From contig NZ_BMKS01000001.1 of the NCBI RefSeq assembly GCF_014644455.1, positions 441,409 to 505,408 of the forward strand: a DNA stretch of 64,000 bases. The letters are read 5' to 3'. The stretch's first letter is position 1. Each line of letters starts with the position of its first letter. Under the pieces are notes generated by a model. That model saw nothing but the letters and a program-made list of their open reading frames with translations. It was not told where the DNA came from and searched no databases. This document shows, piece after piece, positions 51,793-60,354 of this stretch. This stretch comes from Caldovatus sediminis (lineage in GTDB: Bacteria > Pseudomonadota > Alphaproteobacteria > Acetobacterales > Acetobacteraceae). Made by a program: the position numbers and the translations under genes.

Positions 51793-52685
51793 GCCGCCCG
51801 CTCCATCCCGGCGAGGCGGGCGCGCAGCCGGCCGGTCAGCAGGTCTATCACCACCACGGTGGCGATGATCAGCACCAGCAGCGCCGAGACGTCGCTGTAG
51901 TGGAACTTGCGGATCGCCTCGAGCAGATCCTGGCCGATGCCGCCGGCGCCGACGAAGCCGAGCACCGAGGCGCCGCGCACGTTGATCTCGAAGCGCAGCA
52001 GGGCGTAGCTGGCCAGGCTGGGCAGCACCTGCGGCAGCGCGCCGAAGCACACCATCGCCGGCCAGGCGGCGCCGGCGGCGATCGCGCCTTCCACCGGCTT
52101 CATGTCGATGTTCTCCACCGCCTCGGAGAACTGCTTGCCGAGCCCGCCGAGGCTGTGGACGGCGATCGCCAGCACGCCCGGGAACGGCCCCAGGCCGAAG
52201 GCGAGGACGAAGATCAGCGCGAAGACGATCTCCGGCACGGTGCGGCAGAATTCCAGCAGGCGCTTCGCCGCGTGGCGGAGCCAGGGGTTGCGCACCATGT
52301 TGCCGGCCGAGGCGAAGCCGAGCGCCGCGCCCGCCGCCGTGCCGAGCAGCGTGCCGACCGCCGCCATCAGCACCGTGTCGGCGAGCAGCGGCAGCCAGCG
52401 GTGGAGGCCCCAGAACCACTCGCCGGGATCCGTCCACACCCGCTGGCCGGCGGCGTCGCCGCCTTCGAGCGTCAGCAGCCGGTCGAAATAGCCGAAGAAG
52501 CGGCTGATATGGGTGAGCAGCCGCGGCAGATCCACCTGCGCCACCCAGGCGCTGAGGAACGTCAGCGCCGTCAGCACCCCCAGGGCGAGCAGCAGGCGCT
52601 GGCGGCGGTTCCGCTGCACGGCGGCATAGGCGCCGGCCAGCGGCGCCAGCCGCGCGGGCGGCAGGCGGGAAGGTTTCACCGGCAT
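51789..52685 (-). CDS. phnE: Phosphonate ABC transporter permease PhnE (first copy)
   Basis: This is the first permease subunit (298 residues). It has an N-terminal helix RLLLALGVLTALTFLSAWVA, a periplasmic part (VWTDPGEWFWGLHRWLP), then the core helices. The docking loop with GAAWPAMVCFGALPQVLPSLASY and the end motif VLGFVGAGGIGQDLLEAIRKF are diagnostic of PhnE. ATG 52685 was preferred because an upstream alternative adds only polar residues. It starts 27 bp after phnD and overlaps the second permease gene by 4 bp. Confidence 0.94.
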   Translation of the reverse strand: MPVKPSRLPPARLAPLAGAYAAVQRNRRQRLLLALGVLTALTFLSAWVAQVDLPRLLTHISRFFGYFDRLLTLEGGDAAGQRVWTDPGEWFWGLHRWLPLLADTVLMAAVGTLLGTAAGAALGFASAGNMVRNPWLRHAAKRLLEFCRTVPEIVFALIFVLAFGLGPFPGVLAIAVHSLGGLGKQFSEAVENIDMKPVEGAIAAGAAWPAMVCFGALPQVLPSLASYALLRFEINVRGASVLGFVGAGGIGQDLLEAIRKFHYSDVSALLVLIIATVVVIDLLTGRLRARLAGMERAA

Positions 52686-52712
52686 CGGGCGCGGAGGTCG
52701 GCAGCGCAAGCG

Positions 52713-53618
52713 TCAGCCGCGCCGGCGGCGCAGATTGTCCACGAAGCGGTTGAGCTCGATGATCGGCTGGTAGGCGGCGTTGTCCACCGGCGCGAACGGC
52801 CCCTGCCTGCCTTCGTAGAGGCGGTCGAAGGCGGCCCGATCGCGCTGCGGCAGCGCCAGGACGGCATCGCGGATCGCCGTCTTCAGCTCCGGCGGCAGCG
52901 AAGCGAGGTAGGTCATCGGCGAGTTCAGGATCTGGTCGGACTTGTAGATGATGCGGAAATCGGCCGCGCGGGCCATGCCCTTGCGCTCCATCCGCAGCAG
53001 GTTGGATTCCTGCTCGTCGTTCCACCAGTTGGCGGCGACGTCCACCGTGCCCTGCTGCAGCGCGATCACCGCATTCTCGTGGCTGCCGGTGTAGATGACG
53101 CGGCCGAAGAACCGCTCCGGGTCTATGCCCATGTTGTGCAGGGCGAAGCGCGGCACGTTGTTGCCGGAGGCGGAATTGGGATCCACCAGCCCGAGGTTCC
53201 TCCCGCGCAGGTCCTCGAGCGTGCGGTAGGGCGAATCCGCCCGCACGTAGAAGACCGAGTAGTAGCCCCTGCTGCCGTCGAGATTGGTCTCGATGGCGAA
53301 GGCCTCGATCGGCACCCCGCTCATCAGCGCGCGGGCGAAGGAGGCCGGGCCGTGCATGGCGACATGGATGTTGCCGGCGCGCTGGCCCTCGATCACCGCC
53401 GCGTAGTCGTTGGCGATGCGCAGGGTGACCCTGGTGCCGATCTCGCGCGAGAGGTAGGCGACGAAGGGCCCGTAGCGATCGAGCACGCCGGCGGCGTTCT
53501 CCGCCGGGATCACCGCGAAGGTGATCTCCGGGAACCGCTCCCGCCAGGGCTGGGCGTGCAGGGCGGGGGCGAAGCCGGCAGCCAGGGCGCTGCCGAGCAG
53601 GAGGCGGCGACGGATCAT
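52713..53618 (-). CDS. phnD: Phosphonate-binding periplasmic protein PhnD
   Basis: This is a periplasmic receptor of 301 residues with a signal peptide (IRRRLLLGSALAAGFAPALHA). The mature start ITFAVIPAENAAGVLDRYGP is a PhnD signature. Other conserved parts are IHVAMHGPASFARAL, LVDPNSASGNNVPRFAL, where the phosphonate oxygens are bound by Ser/Thr side chains, VIYTGSHENAVIALQQGTVD and YKSDQILNSPMTYLASLP. It lies 28 bp after phnC and before the two permease genes. The phosphonate specificity cannot be read from sequence. Confidence 0.95.
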   Translation of the reverse strand: MIRRRLLLGSALAAGFAPALHAQPWRERFPEITFAVIPAENAAGVLDRYGPFVAYLSREIGTRVTLRIANDYAAVIEGQRAGNIHVAMHGPASFARALMSGVPIEAFAIETNLDGSRGYYSVFYVRADSPYRTLEDLRGRNLGLVDPNSASGNNVPRFALHNMGIDPERFFGRVIYTGSHENAVIALQQGTVDVAANWWNDEQESNLLRMERKGMARAADFRIIYKSDQILNSPMTYLASLPPELKTAIRDAVLALPQRDRAAFDRLYEGRQGPFAPVDNAAYQPIIELNRFVDNLRRRRG

Positions 53619-53646
53619 CGGGGGACCTCGACGGAAGGGTTCGGGA

Positions 53647-54456
53647 TCAGGCGTATTGCGCGGTGAGGGCGGGCGTCAGCGCCGGCCGCGGCGGCGGCGC
53701 CCGGCCCGGCGTGGCCGCCGCCTCCTCCAGCCCGTAGAGGTCGCGGGCGACCTCCTCGGTCAGCATCTCGGGGGTGCCGTCGAACACCAGGCGGCCGGCG
53801 GCCAGGCCGATCAGGCGGTCGCAATAGCCGCGCGCCAGCTCAAGCGAATGGAGGTTGCACAGCACGGTGATGCCGAAGCGGCGGTTGATGTCGGCCAGCG
53901 CCTCCATCACCAGGCGGGCATTGCGCGGGTCCAGCGAGGCGACCGGCTCGTCGGCCAGGATCAGCTCCGGCTCCTGCACCAGGGCGCGGCAGATGGCGAC
54001 GCGCTGCTGCTGGCCGCCGGAGAGGCGCTCGGCACGCTGCGCGGCGAGGCCGCCCATGTCGAACTGCTCCAGCGCCGCGAGCGCGATGGCGCGGTCCTCC
54101 TCGGGCCACAGGCGCAGCAGCGAGCGGTAGGCCGGCACGTGGTTCAGGCGGCCGACCAGCACGTTCGTCAGCACGTCGAGCCGGCCGGAGAGGTTGAACT
54201 GCTGGAAGACCATGGCGCAGCGCGACCGCCAGGCCCGCAGCGCCGCGCCGCGCAGGGCGGTGACCTCCTGCCCGCGCCAGAACACCCGCCCCGCGCTCGG
54301 CTCGACCAGCCGGTTGAGCATGCGCAGCAGCGTGGACTTGCCGGCACCGGAGCGGCCGATGACGCCGACGAAGCTGCCGGAGACGATCCGCAGCGACACC
54401 CTGTCCACCGCCACGCAGCCGGGATAGCGGCGCGTCAGCTCCTCGATGACCAGCAT
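53647..54456 (-). CDS. phnC: Phosphonate ABC transporter ATPase PhnC
   Basis: This transport ATPase of 269 residues is the first gene of the operon. Walker A is GRSGAGKST (Lys40), the Q-loop [19 protein letters not shown], the signature [16 protein letters not shown], Walker [13 protein letters not shown], and the H-loop [14 protein letters not shown]. The [20 protein letters not shown] insertion is typical of PhnC. GGAGAGG lies right before the ATG at 54456. A Pro/Ala-rich tail of ~30 residues follows the conserved domain. A Pho-box-like array is 45-84 bp upstream. Confidence 0.95.
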   Translation of the reverse strand: MLVIEELTRRYPGCVAVDRVSLRIVSGSFVGVIGRSGAGKSTLLRMLNRLVEPSAGRVFWRGQEVTALRGAALRAWRSRCAMVFQQFNLSGRLDVLTNVLVGRLNHVPAYRSLLRLWPEEDRAIALAALEQFDMGGLAAQRAERLSGGQQQRVAICRALVQEPELILADEPVASLDPRNARLVMEALADINRRFGITVLCNLHSLELARGYCDRLIGLAAGRLVFDGTPEMLTEEVARDLYGLEEAAATPGRAPPPRPALTPALTAQYA

Positions 54457-54500
54457 GGCCTCTCCGCATTTCGCCGATGCGCGGGAGATAGGCTTCCTGC

Positions 54501-54540
54501 TTTGCGGCACGATGACGGAATGCGGAAGGTTCGATGACGG
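54501..54540 (-). promoter_or_regulatory. Pho-box-like heptamer array upstream of phnC
   Basis: On the minus strand four heptamers repeat every 11 bp: CCGTCAT, CCTTCCG, CCGTCAT, CCGCAAA (starting at 54540, 54529, 54518, 54507). Two are identical and close to the PhoB consensus CTGTCAT; the other two match at about four of seven positions. Ten bases after the last unit is TATCTC (54490-54485), a weak -10 element. The phnC ATG is 45 bp from the array. This predicts PhoB-dependent induction under phosphate starvation. Confidence 0.65.
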
Positions 54541-54725
54541 ACTTCAGCACGATGCGGCGCGATGGGCGGCGTGGAGACCGGCCACGGACCGCGCATCGCA
54601 CGCACCCGACGGGAAGGCCGCCCGCGTTGACCGGGTCCACGCCACGCGCCTTCGCCCTGGCCGTCGGCGGCGGAAAGGGCCGTGCCGACCGGCACGGCGG
54701 CCGCTCGCCCGTGCCCCGTCTCCGC

Positions 54726-55466
54726 TCACCCGGCCGCGTAGCCGCCATCCGCGACGAGGGTCTGGCCGGTGACGTAGCTCGCCGCGTCGGAGCAGAGGAA
54801 GAGCGCGGCCTTCGCCACCTCCTCCGCCGTGCCCCAGCGGCCGAGCGGCACGCGCGCCAGGCCGCGGTCGCCCGCATGGGAGGGCGCGGCGGTGTCGCGC
54901 GTCATGCGCGTCAGGGACCGGCCCGGCGCGAGGCTCACCACGCGCACGCCGCGCGGCCCCCACTCCACCGCCAGGCTGCGGGTGAGCTGCGCGATCGCCG
55001 CCTTGGCCGCCGCGTAGACGGCGCGGTTCTCGCCGCCGCAGAAGGCGGTCTGCGAGCCGATGCTGAGCACGACGCCACGCCCGCGCGCGACCATGCCGGC
55101 GCCGACCAGGCGGGTGAGCAGGATCACGCCCACCAGGTCAACGTCGATCAGCCGGCGGATCTGTGCGGGCGTCGTCCCGAGCAGCGGCGCGGCGACGAGG
55201 ATGCCGGCGTTGTTCACCAGCACGTCCACCGCGCCGGCACGGGCGGCGAGCGCCTCGACCGAGGCCGGGTCGGCCTGGTCGTAGGCGACCGCCTCGGCGC
55301 CGAGCCCGGCGGCGATGGCCGAGAGCGCGTCGGCCTCGATGTCGGCGAGGACCAGCCCCGCGCCGTGCGCGTGGAACAGCCGTGCGATGGCGGCGCCGAA
55401 GCCGTTGGCGGCGCCGGTGACGAGCACGCGCCGGCCGGTGAATTCGAGGTCGCGGTGCAGGCTCAT
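54726..55466 (-). CDS. Short-chain dehydrogenase/reductase
   Basis: This classical SDR of 246 residues has the cofactor motif VLVTGAANGFGAAI (14-27), NNAG (85-88) and the catalytic set Ser138, Tyr151 and Lys155 in a YAAAK segment. The C-terminus SYVTGQTLVADGGYAAG is standard. ADIEAD after the second strand suggests NAD(H) rather than NADPH. It is the last gene of the liv-hyu operon: its start overlaps the stop of hyuB (ATGA), so it probably oxidises an alcohol intermediate of the same pathway. The substrate is unknown. Confidence 0.92.
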   Translation of the reverse strand: MSLHRDLEFTGRRVLVTGAANGFGAAIARLFHAHGAGLVLADIEADALSAIAAGLGAEAVAYDQADPASVEALAARAGAVDVLVNNAGILVAAPLLGTTPAQIRRLIDVDLVGVILLTRLVGAGMVARGRGVVLSIGSQTAFCGGENRAVYAAAKAAIAQLTRSLAVEWGPRGVRVVSLAPGRSLTRMTRDTAAPSHAGDRGLARVPLGRWGTAEEVAKAALFLCSDAASYVTGQTLVADGGYAAG

Positions 55467-57496
55467 GCCGGCAGCGCCCGCACCGCGCGCACCTCCACCG
55501 CGTCGCCGGGCCTCGCCTTCAGGATCGCCAGGCCGATCGGATCCAGCGGCAGCGTGCCCGGCGCGACCCGGGGATCGCACCGGACCCAGCCGCGCAGCGG
55601 CGCGGCGCGCCCGGTGTCCATCTCCACCAGCAGGTCCTCCGCGAGGCCGCGCGCGATCGCGTCCTCGGGGTGCAGGCGGCAGAGGCGGCGCCGGCTCACC
55701 GCGCCCCTAGCGAACACGCCCTCCGCGGGCGCCGGCCGGGCGGCGAGCGGCCGGCGCGCGGCCCGCAGCGCCGCCCGCCGCGTCGTAGTCGCCGCCGCGT
55801 CCGGCACCCCGTCCGGGGCGAGGACGACGCCGTAGAATTCCGCGGCCGCCGCCGCGGAGACGAGGCCGAGCCGGACGTCCTCCGCCACCCGCTCGGGCGG
55901 GCGCAGCAGCGGGTCGCCATAGCCGCCGCCGCCCGCCGAGCGCAGCACGACGGCATCGCCCTCCCGCATCAGGTGGCCGCCCACCTTGCCGGGCGTGGGG
56001 AATTCCTCGACCGCGCCGTCGCTCCGCTCGATCCAGGACGCGACCGGCAGGCCGCTGCGCCCGCCGAGCACGCCGAAGGCCGGCACCACCGCGCCGTCGG
56101 AGAGGACGGAGTACCGGCCCTCGGCGGTGCGCAGGCGGATGCGGCGCTGCATGGACAGCCCGCCGCGCGTCGCCCCGGCGCCGCCGGAATCCGTGCGCAG
56201 GCGGGATTCCTCGACCAGCAGCGGATAGCGCGTCTCCAGCACCTCCGAGGGCTGCACGGTGACGAGGTCGCCCCAGTCAATCGTGGCCATGGCGCTCGGC
56301 CCGTCGCCCTCGCGGAAGGCGCCGTTGCCGCCGGCGGACCACTCGTAGTGCACCCATTCGCGCCGGCTGCGCGGGTCCCAGCCGCCGATCAGGTTGTGGA
56401 AGGAGGTGCGGCAGAGGTCGCCGGCGACGCGCTCCGGCGCCACCTGGCTCAGCGCGCCGACCATGGCGGCGATGACGCGCTTGCGCACCTCGCCGTGCGA
56501 GCCGGCGGGCGCCGGCCGCTCCACGTTCAGCACCGTCCCCGGCGGCGCGACCACCTCGACCGTGCGGAAGCTGCCCTGGTTCAGCGGCAGGGCCGGATCG
56601 AGCACGGACTTCACCGCGATGAACACGGAGCCGGCGGTGACCGCGAGGGTGGAGTTCACCGGCACCGGCACCTGCGGCGCCGCGCCCGTGAAGTCCGCCA
56701 CCATGCGCTCGCCGGCGATGCTGAGGCGGAGCGGCACGAGCAGCGGCTCGAAGCGGCCGCCGGGGAAGGTCTCGAGGTAGTCCTCGTAGTGGTAGTCGCC
56801 GTCCGGCAGCGCCGCGATCGCGGCGCGCATGCGCGCCTCGGAGCGGTCGAGGTCGAGCCGCACCGCCTCCTCCACGGTCGCGATGCCGTAGCGCGCGAGC
56901 ATCTCCTGGATGCGCGCCTCGGCGACGCGGCAGGCGGCGAGCGCGGCCTCGAAGTCGCCCTTGCGCTCCTCCGGCACGCGCATGTTGGCGAGCAGCAGCT
57001 CGAGCACGGACGCGTTGAGCCGGCCCGCCTCGATCACCTTGAGCGGCGGGATGCGCACGCCCTCCTGGTAGATCTCCGTCGCCGTGCCGGACATGCTGCC
57101 GGGGACCATGCCGCCGACATCGGGCCAGTGCGCGCGCACGGCGGGGAAGAACACCAGGCGGCCGTCGCGGAAGACGGGGACGATCACCGTCACGTCGTTC
57201 AGGTGGGTGCCGCCGGCGTAGGGATCGTTCATCAGCAGCACGTCGCCCGGCGCCAGCCCCTCGCCCAGCCGCTCCATGGCGGCGCGCACGGACCACGGCA
57301 TCGGCACGACGTGGGAGCCGATGTCGTTGGACTGCGCCACGACCTGGGCGTCGGGGGCGAACAGGCCGCAGGAGAAGTCCTTCGCCTCGTAGATCGCGAC
57401 CGACTTGGCGGTGCGCATCACCGTCGCGCGCATCTCGCGCACGATCGAGATCAGGCCCTGGCTGATGACCTCGAGGGTGATGGGATCGAGGGCCAT
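55463..57496 (-). CDS. hyuB: Hydantoinase/5-oxoprolinase subunit B (HyuB-like)
   Basis: This 677-residue subunit belongs to an ATP-dependent hydantoinase, oxoprolinase or acetone-carboxylase-type enzyme. The start LDPITLEVISQGLISIVREM, FSCGLFAPDAQVVAQSNDIGSH, VLLMNDPYAGGTHLNDVTVI and the C-terminal block VVLRSAGGGGYGDPLLRPPERV are HyuB hallmarks. After this block a further ~130 residues (from about residue 545) extend the protein with an Ala/Arg-rich part and LARGLAEDLLVEMDT, longer than typical ~550-residue HyuB. The stop codon of hyuA lies 1 bp before its start. Together HyuA/HyuB would open a cyclic amide using ATP. Confidence 0.92.
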   Translation of the reverse strand: MALDPITLEVISQGLISIVREMRATVMRTAKSVAIYEAKDFSCGLFAPDAQVVAQSNDIGSHVVPMPWSVRAAMERLGEGLAPGDVLLMNDPYAGGTHLNDVTVIVPVFRDGRLVFFPAVRAHWPDVGGMVPGSMSGTATEIYQEGVRIPPLKVIEAGRLNASVLELLLANMRVPEERKGDFEAALAACRVAEARIQEMLARYGIATVEEAVRLDLDRSEARMRAAIAALPDGDYHYEDYLETFPGGRFEPLLVPLRLSIAGERMVADFTGAAPQVPVPVNSTLAVTAGSVFIAVKSVLDPALPLNQGSFRTVEVVAPPGTVLNVERPAPAGSHGEVRKRVIAAMVGALSQVAPERVAGDLCRTSFHNLIGGWDPRSRREWVHYEWSAGGNGAFREGDGPSAMATIDWGDLVTVQPSEVLETRYPLLVEESRLRTDSGGAGATRGGLSMQRRIRLRTAEGRYSVLSDGAVVPAFGVLGGRSGLPVASWIERSDGAVEEFPTPGKVGGHLMREGDAVVLRSAGGGGYGDPLLRPPERVAEDVRLGLVSAAAAAEFYGVVLAPDGVPDAAATTTRRAALRAARRPLAARPAPAEGVFARGAVSRRRLCRLHPEDAIARGLAEDLLVEMDTGRAAPLRGWVRCDPRVAPGTLPLDPIGLAILKARPGDAVEVRAVRALPA

Positions 57497-57497
57497 G

Positions 57498-59525
57498 TCA
57501 GCCTCCCCGCTCCAGCAGCAGCACGTCCTGCGGCAGCAGGCGCAGCGTCCAGCCGGGCGGCACCACCGTGCAGGCGCCGTCCTCCTCGACGATGGCGGGA
57601 CCGGGGAGCGCCTCCCCGGGCGGCAGCCGGTCGCGCGCCAGCACGGGCGTCTCGATCCCGGCGCCGCCGAAGCCGACGACGCGGGCGCCCAGGCGCGCGG
57701 CGTCGCGGCCGCGGCCGGCGGCGTCCACCACCGGAAGCTCCGGCTTGGCGGTCGTGCCGAAGGCGGCGATGCGGTAGTTCACGATCTCCGCCGCGCCGTC
57801 CTCCGGCGCGGCGCCGTAGCGTGCGGCGTAGACGCCGCGGAAGGCGGCCTCGATCTGCGCCATGTCGGCGGCCCCGACCGGCACCGGCACGGCGAGCTCG
57901 AAGGCCTGGCCGGCGAAGCGCATGTCGAGCGTCGCCTCGTAGCGCCGCAGCGCCGGCGGCACGCCGGCGGCCTCCAGCTCCGCCGCGGCCTCCGCGGTCA
58001 GGGCGGCGAGCGTCTCCCGCACCGCGGAGAGCGGCGTGGCGGCGGTGGTGCCGACGCGGGTGCGCACGGTGTCGCGGCGGATGTCGGCGACCAGCAGCCC
58101 GAAGGCGGAGAAATTCCCCGGCCGGGGCGGGACGAGCACGGTGCGCATGCCGAGCTCCTCCGCCACCTCGGCGGCGTGGAGCGGCCCGGCCCCGCCATAG
58201 GCGAGCAGCGCGAAGTCGCGCGGATCGAGGCCGCGCATCACCGAGACCTCCTTGATCGCGCCGGTCATGCCGACCACCGCCATGCGCAGGATGCCCTCCG
58301 CCATCGCCTCGACGCCGAGGCCGAGCCTCGCGCCCAGCCGCCCGACGGCCGCCGCCGCCGCCTCGCGGTCCAGGCGGATCTCGCCGCCGAGCGGCCGGTC
58401 GGTGCCGAGCCGGCCGAGCACGAGGTTGGCATCCGTCACCGTCGGCTCCGTGCCGCCGCGGCCGTAGCCCGCCGGGCCCGGCACGGCGCCCGCCGAGCGC
58501 GGCCCGACGCTCAGCGCGCCCACCGCGTCCGCCGCGGCGATGCTGCCGCCGCCGGCGCCGATCGAGTTGATGTCGATCTGGCGGATCTTCACGCGATAGG
58601 GCCCCACGCGGCCGTCCTGCGTCATGCCGAAGGCGCCGTCGCGGATGACGGCGACGTCGGTCGAGGTGCCGCCCATGTCGCAGGTGATGACGTTGGGGTG
58701 GCCGAGCGCCGCCCCGACGAAGCGCGCCGCGATGACGCCCGCGGCGGGGCCGGAGAGCATGGAGAGCACCGGCAGCGCCTCGATCCGCGCCGAGGGCAGG
58801 GTGCCGCCGCCCGAGGTCATGATCGCCAGCTCCGCCGCGGCGCCGGCGGCCTCCAGGCGCCGGCGCAGCCGGCCGAGGTAGCTCCGCATGCGCGGCGCGA
58901 CGGCGACGTTCAGCGCGGTGGTGCTGAAGCGCTCGTGCTCGCGGTATTCGGGCAGCACCTCGGCCGAGGTCGCGACCACCGACTCCGCGGGCAGCGCGGC
59001 GCGCAGGATCGCCGCCGCGCGCGCCTCGTGCGCCGGGTTGGCGTAGCTGTGCAGGAAGCAGACGGCGACCGCGGTCGCCCCCTCCGCCCGCAGCCGCTCC
59101 GCCAGCGCCGCGACCTGCGCCTCGTCGAGCGGCCTGAGCGCCTCGCCGGAGGCGAGCATGCGCTCGCGCACGCCGAAGATGCGGTCGCGCGGCACGACCG
59201 GCGGCGGGGCGGGCGCCTTGATGTCGTACATCACCGTGCGGTTGCCCCGCCCGACGACGAGGACGTCGCCGTGCCCCTCCGTGACCAGCGCGGCGACGCG
59301 CGCGCCGGTGCCCTCCAGCGCCGCGTTGGTCGCGACCGTCGTGCCGTGCGCGAGGCGCGAGAGCCGCGCGGGATCGAGCCCGAGGGCGCGGATGCCGTTG
59401 AGGATGCCCTCCGACAGGTCCGCCGGCGTGGAGGGCGTCTTGACCGTCGCCAGGCGGCGGGTCGCCGCGTCGTAGAGCACAAGGTCGGTGAAGGTGCCGC
59501 CGACGTCGATGCCGAGCCAGAGCAT
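57498..59525 (-). CDS. hyuA: Hydantoinase/5-oxoprolinase subunit A (HyuA-like)
   Basis: This is the ATP-using subunit (675 residues) with an ASKHA-type nucleotide fold. It starts LGIDVGGTFTDLVLYDAATR, the phosphate-binding turn. Further motifs are AHGTTVATNAALEGTGARVA, VTEGHGDVLVVGRGNR, SMLSGPAAGVIAARFVG, VITCDMGGTSTDVAVIRDGA and LAYGGAGPLHAAEVAEELGM. It phosphorylates the ring oxygen or amide of a hydantoin- or lactam-like substrate for hydrolysis with HyuB. The gene lies 4 bp behind the crotonase-family gene. Substrate is open: 5-oxoproline, N-methylhydantoin and related rings are possible. Confidence 0.93.
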   Translation of the reverse strand: MLWLGIDVGGTFTDLVLYDAATRRLATVKTPSTPADLSEGILNGIRALGLDPARLSRLAHGTTVATNAALEGTGARVAALVTEGHGDVLVVGRGNRTVMYDIKAPAPPPVVPRDRIFGVRERMLASGEALRPLDEAQVAALAERLRAEGATAVAVCFLHSYANPAHEARAAAILRAALPAESVVATSAEVLPEYREHERFSTTALNVAVAPRMRSYLGRLRRRLEAAGAAAELAIMTSGGGTLPSARIEALPVLSMLSGPAAGVIAARFVGAALGHPNVITCDMGGTSTDVAVIRDGAFGMTQDGRVGPYRVKIRQIDINSIGAGGGSIAAADAVGALSVGPRSAGAVPGPAGYGRGGTEPTVTDANLVLGRLGTDRPLGGEIRLDREAAAAAVGRLGARLGLGVEAMAEGILRMAVVGMTGAIKEVSVMRGLDPRDFALLAYGGAGPLHAAEVAEELGMRTVLVPPRPGNFSAFGLLVADIRRDTVRTRVGTTAATPLSAVRETLAALTAEAAAELEAAGVPPALRRYEATLDMRFAGQAFELAVPVPVGAADMAQIEAAFRGVYAARYGAAPEDGAAEIVNYRIAAFGTTAKPELPVVDAAGRGRDAARLGARVVGFGGAGIETPVLARDRLPPGEALPGPAIVEEDGACTVVPPGWTLRLLPQDVLLLERGG

Positions 59526-59529
59526 GCGG

Positions 59530-60312
59530 TCAGGCTCCCACGAAGACGGGCGGCCGCTTCTCGAGGAAGGCGCGGCTCGCCTCGCGGTAGTCGGCGCTGT
59601 CCACGGCGCGCCCGATCGCGGCCTGGATCTCGGCCGCGCGGGCCTCCGCCTCGCCGCGCGCCATCGCCTCCAGGACCAGCTTGGCGCCGGCGACGGAGAG
59701 CGGGGCGTTGGCGGCGATCTCCGCCGCCAGCGCCTGCGCGGCCCGCAGCGCCGATCCTTCCGGCGCGAGCACGTCGAGCAGGCCGAGGCGGTGGCACTCG
59801 GCCGCGTCCAGCAGGCGCCCGGAGAACAGGATCAGCTTCGCCGCGGAGAGGCCGACGGCGCGCAGCAGCAGCCCCGTGTCGGGCGGGCCGTACACGATCC
59901 CCCTCTTGGCCGCCGGGATGCCCATGCGGGTCGTCGCGTCGCCGACGCGCAGGTCGCAGGCCAGCGCGATGCCGCAGCCGCCGCCGACGCCGTAGCCCGA
60001 GACCGCGGCGATGGTCGGCCTCGGGCAGTCGCGGATCGCGGCGGTCGCGCCGTCGGCTACCTCCTCGTAGGCGCGCGCCGCCTCGGCGCCGCTCCGCAGC
60101 GCGGCGAACTCCGAGATGTCCGCCCCGGCGCTGAAATGCCCGCCCGCCCCGGCGAGGATCACCGCGCGCACCGCCGCGTCGCCGCCGAAGCCGCGGAACA
60201 GGCGGCCGAGCTCGCGCCACATGGCGAGCGAGACGGCGTTGCGCTTCTCCGGCCGCGCCAGCGTGACGACGACCACGCCGTCGCCGGCGCCGCGGACCTC
60301 GATCTCCTTCAC
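59530..60312 (-). CDS. Enoyl-CoA hydratase/isomerase (crotonase) family protein
   Basis: This crotonase-fold protein has 260 residues. Both oxyanion-hole segments are present: AGGHFSAGADISEFAAL and GYGVGGGCGIALACDLRVG. The two glutamates of classical hydratases are not in their expected places: the segment reads TRMGIPAAKRGIVYGPPDTG instead of the usual E-x-x-x-G and G-G-T patterns. It is thus unlikely to be a standard enoyl-CoA hydratase; an isomerase, decarboxylase, thioesterase or C-C hydrolase of the family is possible. The start is a GTG with GGGAGG 8 bp upstream; a nearby ATG is out of frame. It lies between livF (42 bp) and hyuA. Confidence 0.88.
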   Translation of the reverse strand: MKEIEVRGAGDGVVVVTLARPEKRNAVSLAMWRELGRLFRGFGGDAAVRAVILAGAGGHFSAGADISEFAALRSGAEAARAYEEVADGATAAIRDCPRPTIAAVSGYGVGGGCGIALACDLRVGDATTRMGIPAAKRGIVYGPPDTGLLLRAVGLSAAKLILFSGRLLDAAECHRLGLLDVLAPEGSALRAAQALAAEIAANAPLSVAGAKLVLEAMARGEAEARAAEIQAAIGRAVDSADYREASRAFLEKRPPVFVGA

Positions 60313-60354
60313 CCCATGCCTCCCGTCCCTCCTGGCGGTCCCGCCCCGCCGGCG

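Noticed and set aside
59158-59475. Small plus-strand open frame inside hyuA
   Set aside because: It is antisense to a conserved nucleotide-binding region and has no start signal.
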